DNA of 64,000 nucleotides, taken from Bosea vestrisii (GTDB lineage Bacteria > Pseudomonadota > Alphaproteobacteria > Rhizobiales > Beijerinckiaceae). The stretch lies in assembly GCF_030144325.1 (NCBI RefSeq), contig NZ_CP126307.1, positions 2,604,001 to 2,668,000 of the forward strand. The letters are read 5' to 3'. The notes beneath the pieces were generated by a model that worked only from the letters and a program-made list of their open reading frames with translations, had not been told where the DNA came from and searched no databases. Shown here piece by piece: positions 34,352 through 46,683 of the stretch (positions within the stretch are counted from its first letter, which is position 1; each line of letters starts with the position of its first letter). The position numbers and the translations under genes were made by a program.

Positions 34352-35134
34352 ATGAGCGCGGTCGATTTCGCTGAGTTCGTCGCCCGGCTGGCGACGCTGT
34401 CCGGCCAGGCGATCCTGCCTTTCTTTCGCGCCAGGCATACGACCGAGGACAAGTCCGGCGGCGGCGTCTTCGATCCCGTCACCGAGGGTGATCGCGCCGG
34501 CGAGGACGTGATGCGCGACCTGATCAGGCGCACATTCCCGGCCCATGGCATTCTCGGCGAGGAGTTCGGAGCCGAGAATGCGGACGCCGAATATGTCTGG
34601 GTGCTCGACCCGATCGACGGCACGCGCGCCTTCATCTCCGGCATCCCGGTCTGGGGCACGCTGATCGGGCTGACCCGCGGAGGCGTGCCGGTCTACGGCA
34701 TGATGAACCAGCCCTTCACCGGCGAGCGCTTCTCCGGCGACGGCCGCATGGCGCGCTATGAGGGGCCGAACGGGCCGCGCGAACTACACACCCGCCAGGT
34801 GACGAACCTTGCCGAGGCGACGCTAATGACCACGAGCCCGAATCTCTTCGTGGATGGGCAGAAGGCCGCCTATGGCCGCGTCGAGAGCGCCGTGCGCATG
34901 GCCCGCTATGGCTGCGACTGCTACGCCTATTGCATGCTGGCCGCCGGCCATATCGATCTCGTCATCGAGAGCGGGCTGAAGCCCTACGACATCGTCGCGC
35001 TGATCCCAATCATCGAGGGCGCCGGCGGCATCGTCACCTCATGGGACGGCGGCAGCGCCGCCCAGGGCGGCACCATCCTCGCCGCCGGCAACAGGACGCT
35101 GCACCAGGCCGCGCTCGCCCTCCTCAACGGCTGA
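34352..35134 (+). CDS. hisN: Histidinol-phosphatase, inositol monophosphatase family
   Basis: A 260-residue magnesium-dependent phosphatase of the inositol monophosphatase fold. Metal and catalytic motifs: GEEFGAE near residue 70, WVLDPIDGTRAF near 87 (Asp-Pro-Ile-Asp-Gly-Thr) and GLKPYDIVALIPIIEGAGG near 210. The pattern, including the CDCYAYCMLAAG block, matches the HisN-type histidinol-phosphatases of actinobacteria and alphaproteobacteria, which perform the eighth step of histidine synthesis. The start at 34352 follows GGAAA. Its 3' end overlaps the converging hydrolase frame by 96 bases as written (see that entry). Confidence 0.88.
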   Translation: MSAVDFAEFVARLATLSGQAILPFFRARHTTEDKSGGGVFDPVTEGDRAGEDVMRDLIRRTFPAHGILGEEFGAENADAEYVWVLDPIDGTRAFISGIPVWGTLIGLTRGGVPVYGMMNQPFTGERFSGDGRMARYEGPNGPRELHTRQVTNLAEATLMTTSPNLFVDGQKAAYGRVESAVRMARYGCDCYAYCMLAAGHIDLVIESGLKPYDIVALIPIIEGAGGIVTSWDGGSAAQGGTILAAGNRTLHQAALALLNG

Positions 35135-36094
35135 GGCGGGCGCGGGCACACCCTCGCCCGGCACGAAGGCGTCGAAGGCGGCCCAGAACTGCGCCCGGAT
35201 CGCGTCGTTCTCCATCAGGATCTCGTGGCGTGCCGTCGGCAGCACCAGAGCGGAGCCGGTTTTGAGCCTTGCCGCGAAGCGCTCGATCGCCGGCGTCGAC
35301 ACGACGGGATCGCGTCCGGCCGCGACAATCAGCGTCGGCACTTTGACCTCGAGCGGCGCGCGCGGCTGCGCCAGGCGGTCCATCAGCTGGAAGGCGGCAT
35401 GGATCCAGCCGACGCTGGGATCGCCGACGGCGAGTTCGCGTGCCGCCGCCGACAAGGCGGCATTGCGAGCATAGCGGACCGGATCGGAGCTCAAGCGATT
35501 GCCTTCGAACGGCTTTGTGCCGATCGCGGTATCGCCGCCGCCCGGCACGAAGGCCTTCCCGAAGCCGAGCCAGTACAGCACCCGTGCCAGCCAGCGGGCG
35601 CCGCGCGGATTCTCGATCATGCTGATCCCGAACATCGGCGCAATCGCGACCAGGCGCGAGACCGGCAGCGCCTCCCGGCGCGCCGCATCGAGACAAAGCG
35701 CCGCCCCCATCGAGTGGGCCAGCGCGAAATACGGCGCCGGGAAATGGTCTTGCATCTGCCCCACGACCAAAGCGAGGTCACGCTCGTAGTCGCTAAGTCG
35801 GCCGACATGTCCCCGGCGCTGCCGGCTGGTGAAACGCTGCGAGCCGCCCTGCCCGCGCCAGTCGAAGGTCAGGACATGGAAGCCGCGCCGGCGCAATTCG
35901 GCGATCACCTCGCTATAGCGCTCGATGAACTCGGCACGCCCCTGTACGACGAGGACCGTGCCCTTCTCCCGACGCACGCTCGGACGCCAGCTCGCCAGGC
36001 GCAGGCGCGCGCCATCGCTGGCCCCGGCAAACCAGACCTTGCCGTGACCGGGCACCGGATAATCCCGCTGGTTAAAGAATTCGGCCTGCGTCAT
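35039..36094 (-). CDS. Alpha/beta hydrolase, lysophospholipase (PldB) type
   Basis: A 351-residue serine hydrolase. It has the strand VQGRAEFIERY with oxyanion residues, DWRGQGGS, the nucleophile elbow ALAHSMGA (Ser near residue 130), a late Asp in AAGRDPVV and the His in ARHEIL. This matches the lysophospholipase L2/monoacylglycerol lipase group. The last 29 or so residues (after VPGEG) are read from the antisense of hisN and look non-native. Adding one base to the CCC at 35151-35153 would end the protein at 35124 (323 residues), leaving only 11 bases of overlap with hisN. A single-base error there is therefore suspected. No signal peptide, so cytoplasmic or membrane-associated. Confidence 0.85.
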   Translation of the reverse strand: MTQAEFFNQRDYPVPGHGKVWFAGASDGARLRLASWRPSVRREKGTVLVVQGRAEFIERYSEVIAELRRRGFHVLTFDWRGQGGSQRFTSRQRRGHVGRLSDYERDLALVVGQMQDHFPAPYFALAHSMGAALCLDAARREALPVSRLVAIAPMFGISMIENPRGARWLARVLYWLGFGKAFVPGGGDTAIGTKPFEGNRLSSDPVRYARNAALSAAARELAVGDPSVGWIHAAFQLMDRLAQPRAPLEVKVPTLIVAAGRDPVVSTPAIERFAARLKTGSALVLPTARHEILMENDAIRAQFWAAFDAFVPGEGVPAPASAVEEGERGLVQRPVAGGEDGAALGGAAAVP

Positions 36095-36142
36095 TGGCGC
36101 TCCGGCTGGCTCATTGCTCCGTTATGCCCAGCCGAACCCGGT

Positions 36143-36171
36143 CTTGAAAAGCTGGAAAACGTAACCCAGAT
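36143..36171 (+). promoter_or_regulatory. Sigma-32 (RpoH) type heat-shock promoter of hsp20
   Basis: The -35 box CTTGAAA (36143-36149) is a full match to the heat-shock sigma consensus. The -10 box CCCAGAT (36165-36171) differs by one base from CCCATnT. The 15-base spacer is within the usual range. Transcription would start near 36178, exactly where the structured hsp20 leader begins. It lies between the divergent hydrolase and hsp20 genes. Confidence 0.75.
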
Positions 36172-36178
36172 CATTGCT

Positions 36179-36267
36179 GCGCAGGCCATCAAGCGGCTGC
36201 GCGAGCCTACCCCTTAAGCCCGCGCTCATGACGAGGCGGGTGATCAACTGTCGCTTCCTTTGGAGGA
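36179..36267 (+). ncRNA. ROSE-like RNA thermometer in the hsp20 leader
   Basis: Three hairpins stand in a row in the 5' untranslated region: GCGCAG(g)CC / GGCTGCGC at 36179-36202; CCCGC-(g)CTC / GAG-GCGGG at 36219-36240; and a weak CTTCC-TTT-GGAGG at 36254-36266 in which the ribosome-binding site GGAGG is base-paired, with a G-U wobble. Stable upstream hairpins plus a wobble-containing last hairpin hiding the ribosome site is the ROSE design, which represses small heat-shock genes until warming melts the last stem. The start ATG is six bases downstream. Confidence 0.7.
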
Positions 36268-36272
36268 CAATC

Positions 36273-36733
36273 ATGCGTTCCTACGATCTTTCCCCGCTCT
36301 ATCGCTCGACCGTCGGCTTCGACCGCCTGTTTTCGCTGCTCGACCAGGCCACCAGTGTCGAGAATACGCCAAGCTATCCCCCTACAATATCGAACGCACC
36401 GCCGAGAACGCCTATCGCATCTCGATCGCGGTCGCCGGCTTCGGCGAATCCGACCTCTCGATCGAGAGCAAGGAGAACGCGCTGACCGTTCGCGGCGAGA
36501 AGAAGACCGCCGAGGATAGCGAGAAGCGCGAGGTCCTGCATCAGGGCATCGCCGCCCGCGCCTTCGAGCGTCGCTTCCAACTCGCCGATTACGTCCAGGT
36601 CACTGGCGCCAGCCTCGAGAACGGGCTGCTCCATATCGACCTCGTCCGCGAGATTCCCGAGGCCAAGAAGCCGCGCCTGATTCCGATCGGCGCGCAGGGC
36701 GCCAAGGTGATCGAGGCCAGGAAGGCCGCGTAA
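36273..36733 (+). pseudogene. Hsp20 family small heat-shock protein, frameshifted
   Basis: An IbpA-class alpha-crystallin chaperone that holds unfolding proteins during heat stress. It starts MRSYDLSPLYRSTVGFDRL at the ATG at 36273 (GGAGGA before it). After about 36 codons (SYPP) the frame is lost; the alpha-crystallin domain (NIERTAENAYRISIAVAGF..., then LENGLLHIDLVREIPE) continues in another frame to the TAA at 36731-36733. Adding one C to the five-C run at 36379-36383 gives a continuous 153-residue protein of normal size. A sequencing error is likely, given the intact promoter and leader. If real, translation could restart at GTG/ATG codons upstream, but without the proper N-terminus. Confidence 0.88.
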
Positions 36734-36770
36734 CCGATATCGTGTGAAAGCACTGCAAGCCTGAAACGCG

Positions 36771-36803
36771 AGAGCCTTCCCGGGAAACCGGGGAGGCTCT
36801 TTG
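36771..36803 (+). terminator. Terminator after hsp20
   Basis: AGAGCCTTCCC pairs with GGGGAGGCTCT (11 bp with one G-U), loop of 8-9 bases, followed by TTTGTC. It lies 38 bases after the hsp20 stop. Confidence 0.75.
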
Positions 36804-36822
36804 TCTATGCGCCCCGCAGCTC

Positions 36823-37629
36823 TCAGTTCGGCGGATTGACTGGCGCGATCGACGTCTCGGGCTTCGGCTGCGCTGTCTTCATCTCCTCGATCTGCACGGG
36901 CGGCAGGGTCGTGTCCGGCGTCGGAATGCCGCTCGGATGCGCTCGCGCCAAAGGCGGCAGACGATCGGGCTCATCGGCGCCACGGACATCCTGCGGGTTG
37001 ACCAGCTTCGGCTTGCCGATGTCCGCCGGCGCGACCGACGGCACGGCAGCGGGTTTTGCCACTGGCGCATCAGGCTTCGGGGCTGCAGGCGACGGCGGGG
37101 CGATGGTCGCGGGCGCACTGGCCTCGGCCGGCGGCTGGGCCGGCTTCAAGGCGGCTGGCCGCTCCGGCGGACGCGGCGTCAGCTTCTTCGGTGCCGGACG
37201 CTCCTCCTCGCGCGGGTCGAGCCTGACGGTCCGCGGCGGCGGCTGCAGCACGATGCGGTCGATCAGCTCGCCATTGAAACGGTCGATGACGAGCCGCACC
37301 CGCGACCCGTTCGCCGCGAGGCCATCGACGATGATGGCCGAGCTCGTTCGCACCGTCCGCTGTACCTCGCGCAAACCGAACTCCTGTACGGCGGTCCGCT
37401 CGATTGCCCGCGGCGGGATCGGTGCTGCCCTGCGCGGCGCGTAATCGTAGCGCGGACCGTAATCATCGTCGTAGTCATAGCCGTAGCCATAACGGGCATA
37501 GCCGCCGCCGTAATCGTCGAGCTGCGCCAAAGCCGGGCTGCTCGCACCGGCCATCGCGGCCAGAACGACAAAGCCTGCCAGCCGGTGGCGCAGGGTGCGC
37601 GGCGCGACGGGCGAAACGAAGACTGCCAT
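36823..37629 (-). CDS. Secreted proline-rich protein, unknown function
   Basis: A 268-residue exported protein. An N-terminal signal of about 35 residues (VVLAAMAGASSPALAQ) is followed by a Tyr/Asp/Gly-rich stretch (about 37-65), a small folded-looking region (about 72-130; VQEFGLREVQRTVRTS and VIDRFNGELIDRIVL) and a long Pro/Ala/Lys-rich tail to the end. The middle region resembles short PepSY-like or hypothetical modules seen in Hyphomicrobiales periplasmic proteins. No enzyme motif is recognised. The low-complexity tail suggests an extended periplasm- or wall-spanning role. Confidence 0.7.
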   Translation of the reverse strand: MAVFVSPVAPRTLRHRLAGFVVLAAMAGASSPALAQLDDYGGGYARYGYGYDYDDDYGPRYDYAPRRAAPIPPRAIERTAVQEFGLREVQRTVRTSSAIIVDGLAANGSRVRLVIDRFNGELIDRIVLQPPPRTVRLDPREEERPAPKKLTPRPPERPAALKPAQPPAEASAPATIAPPSPAAPKPDAPVAKPAAVPSVAPADIGKPKLVNPQDVRGADEPDRLPPLARAHPSGIPTPDTTLPPVQIEEMKTAQPKPETSIAPVNPPN

Positions 37630-37731
37630 GGTCTCTATCCTCTTGAGACGAAATTCGCAGTCTTCAGTTCTCGGTAAGGATTGCGGCGCGCTTGCGGCGT
37701 GAATCCGCTGGGGAATAGGCCTTTTCGGCCT

Positions 37732-38790
37732 TCAGACGGCAACCAGAACGGCCGCGAGCCGGTCGACGTCGTCCTGCCGCGTCGCGAAGGAACAGACGAA
37801 GCGGCCAACGACCTCGCCCATCTGAAGCTCTTGTCCCACAGGCAGCGCACCGTCAGACCAGGCGATATACTGCGCGCCTTGCGCCGCCAGTGCCGCTTGC
37901 GCCTGCGGCGGCAGCACCAGGAAGACCTCGTTGGCCTCGCAGGCCCAGGCCAACCTCAACTTGCCTTCGGCCTCGACGGCTCGGGCGAGACGAGAGGCCA
38001 TCGCATTGGCATGCCGGGCAAGATCGAGCCAGTGGCCGTCCGCCAGCAGCCCCTCGAACTGGGTCCCGATCAACCGGCCCTTGGACAGCGTGTGCCCGGC
38101 TCGCTTGCGCCGCCAGGGTATCTCTCCTGCATTGGCCGGATCGAAGACGACCACCGCCTCGGCGGCGAAGGCGCCGTTTTTGGTGCCGCCGAAGGAGAGT
38201 ACGTCGACACCCGCCTTCCAGGTGATCTCTGCCGGCGTGCAGCCGAGCGCGACGACGGCATTGGCAAAGCGGGCGCCGTCCATGTGCAGCTTCAGGCCGC
38301 GCGGCACGATCGCCTGCTTCAGCGCCGCGACCTCGGAGGGCGTGTAGACCAGTCCGCATTCGGTCGCCTGCGTGATCGAGAGCATCTGCGGCTGGACCTG
38401 ATGCACGGCGCCTTCCCGCATGCGCGCGAGCTGGTCGGTGACGACTTCGGGAACGAGCTTGCAGCCGTCACCTGGCAATCCGACGATCTTGGCCCCGCCG
38501 GTGAAGAACTCGGGCGCACCGCACTCGTCAGCGGCGATATGCGCCTCGTGATGGCAGAGCACCGCGCCCCAGGGCTGGACCAGGCTCGCCAGTGCAAGTG
38601 CATTCGCCGCCGTGCCGGTCGTGACCAAGAAGACCGCGACCTCGCGCTCGAACAACTCCGCGAACAGGGCCTCGACCCGCTTCGTCCAGGCATCATTGCC
38701 GTAGCCGACAGCGAAGCCGTCATTGGCCTCCGCCATCGCCTGCATCACCGGCGCGCTCGCTCCGGCCAGGTTGTCGCTGATGAAATTCAT
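37732..38790 (-). CDS. ltaE: Low-specificity L-threonine aldolase
   Basis: A 352-residue PLP enzyme that cleaves L-threonine or allo-threonine to glycine and acetaldehyde. Motifs: FISDNLAGASAPVMQA at the N-terminus, TGTAANALAL near residue 65, HMDGARFANA near 168 (PLP-ring Asp) and SFGGTKNGAF near 195 with the Schiff-base Lys. ATG at 38790 was chosen because the conserved DN..GA motif begins right after it; the frame is open to 38922. It stands alone on the minus strand, divergent from gltB. Confidence 0.92.
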   Translation of the reverse strand: MNFISDNLAGASAPVMQAMAEANDGFAVGYGNDAWTKRVEALFAELFEREVAVFLVTTGTAANALALASLVQPWGAVLCHHEAHIAADECGAPEFFTGGAKIVGLPGDGCKLVPEVVTDQLARMREGAVHQVQPQMLSITQATECGLVYTPSEVAALKQAIVPRGLKLHMDGARFANAVVALGCTPAEITWKAGVDVLSFGGTKNGAFAAEAVVVFDPANAGEIPWRRKRAGHTLSKGRLIGTQFEGLLADGHWLDLARHANAMASRLARAVEAEGKLRLAWACEANEVFLVLPPQAQAALAAQGAQYIAWSDGALPVGQELQMGEVVGRFVCSFATRQDDVDRLAAVLVAV

Positions 38791-39460
38791 GGAGCTGATA
38801 TCCGGCGGACCGCTGCGTAGGCCCTGACGGATAAGCACGCTCCTGCCATGGCGCAATTGATGCCAGAGCCCGTTCCGGTCTGCTTGCAGTGCAAGCCGAC
38901 CGGTAAAACGATCTCTAATCAAAAGTGAGAGACGGATTCATCGATGACGCAGGGCAGCCCCGATCTCGGCTACCAACAACTTCCGGCTTGGCTTGCCGGC
39001 CGCAGTGATGTGAAAATGTCGAGACCCGGACACAGATAGCAACAAAATGTCGCTGCGACGCAAAAACGACGCTTGTGCCCAGATTGGAATTCTGGCAAGG
39101 TCAAGGCATTAGGACAGTGATACTGTCCCATTTTCGGAGTGGGCCTCGCCGAGGCCCCGGCGCAGGCGGATGGAGCGGACGATGACGGGAGGTACGGCAA
39201 ACAAAGCCAAAGCCAACCGTACGACGCGCGCCGCCCGCAAAACGGCGGCGTAACCAGGCGCGGCAGGGCTCGAAGAGCCCGAGGCGCCTGCGGAGGACGC
39301 GGGCGCAAGACCAAACCAGCGCAAGCAACCTTCGCAAACCGAGAATAAAGCCGAACCGGCCCGATCCTTGCTCGACAAGGTGGCAGCCGGTGCGGCGGTG
39401 ACTTTGGCTGGCTCCCGGCGGATGCTGCGGGGCCCAAGGCGGCGGATGGCGGAGGTGACG
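38791..39460. other. Long gltB upstream region
   Basis: These 670 bases separate ltaE from gltB and must contain the gltBD promoter. A perfect 7-bp inverted repeat (GGACAGT-GAT-ACTGTCC, 39112-39128) could be an operator or leader hairpin. Two short open frames are visible: 38944-39039 (31 codons) and 39182-39253 (23 codons, rich in Ala/Lys/Arg/Thr, in the same frame as gltB but ended by TAA). After that TAA, the gltB frame is open from 39254, so translation could in principle begin before the chosen start. None of this is supported by family similarity. Confidence 0.5.
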
Positions 39461-44200
<4,740 letters not shown>

Positions 44201-44204
44201 GACG

Positions 44205-45629
44205 ATGGGCAAGGTAACCGGCTTCCTCGAGATCGACCGCCGCGACCGGAAGTATCTTCCGGCCTCGGACCGCATTCGCAACTACAAGGAATTCATCATC
44301 CCGCTCGGCCGGGAAGCGACCCGCGACCAGGCGGCGCGCTGCATGAATTGCGGCATCCCGTATTGTCACAATGGCTGCCCGGTCAACAACCAGATCCCCG
44401 ACTGGAACGACCTCGTCTACAACGACAAGTGGCAGGAAGCGCTCACCAATCTGCACTCGACCAACAACTTCCCCGAATTCACCGGCCGTGTCTGCCCCGC
44501 CCCTTGCGAGGCCTCCTGCACGCTGAACCTCGAGGACAGCCCGGTCACCATCAAGTCGATCGAATGCGCGATCGTCGACAAGGGCTGGCAGCAGGGCTGG
44601 ATCGTACCCGAGCCGGCCTCGACCAAGACCGGCAAGAAGGTCGCGATCATCGGTTCCGGCCCTGCGGGCCTGGCAGCTGCCCAGCAGCTCGCTCGTGCCG
44701 GCCATGAAGTCCATGTCTATGAGCGTCAGGCGCGCGCCGGCGGCCTGCTGCGTTATGGCATTCCCGACTTCAAGATGGAGAAGTCGCATGTCGATCGGCG
44801 CGTCGCCCAGATGGAGGGCGAAGGCGTCGTCTTCCATTACGGCGTCAATGTCGGCGTCGACATCGAGCCGCAGGAGCTGCTCGCGCAATATGACGCGATC
44901 GGCCTGACCGGCGGTGCCGAGAAGCCGCGCGACCTTCCGATCGAAGGCCGCGACCTCGACGGCGTCCAGTTCGCCATGGACTTCCTGCCACAGCAGAACC
45001 GCCGCAATGGCGGCGAGCCGGACACGACGGGCAATGCCCGTCCGATCCTGGCCGGCGGCAAGCATGTCGTCGTCATCGGTGGCGGCGACACCGGCTCCGA
45101 CTGCATCGGCACTTCGGTACGCCAGGGCGCTCTCTCGGTCACGCAGCTCGAGATCATGCCGCAGCCTCCCGAGAAGGAGAACAAGCAGCTGACCTGGCCG
45201 AACTGGCCGCTGAAGCTGCGGACCTCGTCCAGCCATGAGGAAGGCGCCGAGCGCGACTTCGCCGTCGGCACCGTCAAGTTCACCGGCGAGAACGGCAAGG
45301 TGAAGACGCTGCATTGCGCCAAGGTCGATGCCTCCTTCAAGCCGATCGAGGGCAGCGAGTTCCAGCTCAAGGCCGATCTCGTCCTCCTCGCCATGGGCTT
45401 CGTCTCGCCAGTGCACGACGGCCTCATCGCCAAGCTCGGCGTCAACATCGACGGGCGCGGCAATGTCGCGGCCAACATGCTGGCCTACAAGACCTCGGTC
45501 GAGAAGGTCTTTGCCGCCGGCGACATGCGCCGTGGTCAGTCGCTGGTGGTCTGGGCGATCCGCGAGGGCCGCCAGATGGCCCATTCGATCGACAAGCACC
45601 TGATGGGCGAGACCATCCTGCCGCGCTGA
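44205..45629 (+). CDS. gltD: Glutamate synthase (NADPH), small subunit
   Basis: A 474-residue flavoprotein that passes electrons from NADPH through FAD and 4Fe-4S clusters to GltB. Cluster cysteines lie in CMNCGIPYCHNGCP (near residue 47) and CPAPCEASC (near 100). The FAD-binding motif is IIGSGPAGLAAAQQL (near 148) and the NADPH-binding motif is VIGGGDTGSDC (near 290). The start is 4 bases after gltB, so the two are co-transcribed. Two inverted repeats follow the stop and may end the transcript. Confidence 0.96.
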   Translation: MGKVTGFLEIDRRDRKYLPASDRIRNYKEFIIPLGREATRDQAARCMNCGIPYCHNGCPVNNQIPDWNDLVYNDKWQEALTNLHSTNNFPEFTGRVCPAPCEASCTLNLEDSPVTIKSIECAIVDKGWQQGWIVPEPASTKTGKKVAIIGSGPAGLAAAQQLARAGHEVHVYERQARAGGLLRYGIPDFKMEKSHVDRRVAQMEGEGVVFHYGVNVGVDIEPQELLAQYDAIGLTGGAEKPRDLPIEGRDLDGVQFAMDFLPQQNRRNGGEPDTTGNARPILAGGKHVVVIGGGDTGSDCIGTSVRQGALSVTQLEIMPQPPEKENKQLTWPNWPLKLRTSSSHEEGAERDFAVGTVKFTGENGKVKTLHCAKVDASFKPIEGSEFQLKADLVLLAMGFVSPVHDGLIAKLGVNIDGRGNVAANMLAYKTSVEKVFAAGDMRRGQSLVVWAIREGRQMAHSIDKHLMGETILPR

Positions 45630-45653
45630 GCGGCAGAGGGAACGACTAGCGTC

Positions 45654-45754
45654 ATGCTCGGGCGAAGACCCGAGCATCTCAGGCAAGATGAGGCTCCAAT
45701 ACGCGCCTTCTCGTCTTGAGATTCTCGGGTCTGCGCTTCGCTTCGCCCGAGAAT
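45654..45754. repeat. Two related hairpins between gltD and mutT
   Basis: ATGCTCGGG / CCCGAGCAT (45654-45677, 9-bp perfect stem, 6-base loop) and ATTCTCGGG / CCCGAGAAT (45721-45754, 9-bp perfect stem, 16-base loop). They share TCTCGGG-type arms, and GTCAT before the first matches ATGAC after the second, so the whole block is a larger inverted unit. It looks like a mobile-type intergenic repeat used as a two-way terminator between converging genes. Confidence 0.65.
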
Positions 45755-45761
45755 GACGGCC

Positions 45762-46166
45762 TCACACGCCCAGCAGATCCACCAGCGGCGGGATCAGCGG
45801 CTCGTCGGCCGGCGGCATGGCGAGCTCGCTCAACTTGCCGGGGCGAACCCATTTCAGCGCCTGCCCCTCGCCTGAAATTACCGTCCCCTCCCAGCGCCGG
45901 CAGATATAGAGCGGCATCAGCAGGTGGAATTCGGGATAGGCGTAGCTGGCGAAGGTCAGCGGTGCCAGGCAGGCTTCCTTGACGGTAATGCCGAGCTCCT
46001 CGGAAAGCTCGCGGATCAGCGCCGGCTCCGGCCGCTCGCCGGGCTCCAGCTTGCCGCCGGGAAACTCCCACAGACCCGCCAAGGCTTTTCCTTCGGGACG
46101 TTGGGTGACGAGCACGCGGTTGTCGGAATCGACCAGCGCGCAGGCGACGACGAGCAGCAGTTTCAC
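45762..46166 (-). CDS. mutT: 8-oxo-dGTP diphosphatase MutT
   Basis: A 134-residue Nudix hydrolase that removes oxidised dGTP from the nucleotide pool. The Nudix box is complete: G-x5-E-x7-RELSEELGI around residues 37-59, following WEFPGGK. The overall MutT pattern (VVACALVD, VTQRPEGKALAGLWEFPG) supports 8-oxo-dGTP rather than a generic Nudix substrate. It is the last gene of a minus-strand run argJ - eamA - lipoprotein - mutT; only 7 bases separate it from the lipoprotein gene. Confidence 0.9.
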   Translation of the reverse strand: MKLLLVVACALVDSDNRVLVTQRPEGKALAGLWEFPGGKLEPGERPEPALIRELSEELGITVKEACLAPLTFASYAYPEFHLLMPLYICRRWEGTVISGEGQALKWVRPGKLSELAMPPADEPLIPPLVDLLGV

Positions 46167-46173
46167 AAGAAAG

Positions 46174-46683
46174 CTAATGTCCTGAGAGGATGACCTCGAC
46201 CGGCTCGGTTTCCTTGCCGGTCAGCGTGACCTCGTCATAGACCGAACCGCCCTCGCGGAAAATCGCATCTTCCTCGCCCCAGATCACCTGGGTCGAGACG
46301 AAATAGGTCCCGGGCGCGACCTTGTCGAAGCTGAAGCGCCCCCTCGCCGTCGTTTTCGTCGTCCGAGTGAACTGCGCGTAGAGCGGATCGATCTGGCCGT
46401 TCGGATAGCGCCAGTGCGGCAGGAACTTGGTCTTCTCGAAGATGCTGCTGAAGCGCTCACGGGCATAGGCCGTCGCCGGGATCAGCCTGACCACCTCGCC
46501 TGCCGCGTTCACGACCTGACCTTTTGAACGCGTCCGGAAGGCGTGGCCGACGATGGTGCCGGTTCCGGGTTTTCGGATCACGGCCGCTTCCTCGGCCGAG
46601 AAGGATGACGTGGTTGACGGCTCCTGCGCCATACAGGCACCCAGCAGGGCCGCAAGGCCCAGCACGCATGCGATCCTCTTCAT
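46174..46683 (-). CDS. Lipoprotein with carboxypeptidase-regulatory-like domain
   Basis: A 169-residue lipoprotein: signal LGLAALLGAC with lipidated Cys at residue 17, then a beta-rich region whose pattern (ARGRFSFDKVAPGTYFVSTQVIWG) resembles the carboxypeptidase-regulatory-like/transthyretin fold, often used for binding or assembly in the periplasm. ATG at 46683 was chosen for the lipobox. The upstream EamA gene would end exactly on this ATG (ATGA) if one missing base is restored, suggesting translational coupling. Function unknown. Confidence 0.78.
   Translation of the reverse strand: MKRIACVLGLAALLGACMAQEPSTTSSFSAEEAAVIRKPGTGTIVGHAFRTRSKGQVVNAAGEVVRLIPATAYARERFSSIFEKTKFLPHWRYPNGQIDPLYAQFTRTTKTTARGRFSFDKVAPGTYFVSTQVIWGEEDAIFREGGSVYDEVTLTGKETEPVEVILSGH

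Noticed and set aside
38944..39039. 31-codon ORF upstream of gltB
   Set aside because: No convincing ribosome site or recognised similarity; kept only as a remark in the intergenic entry.
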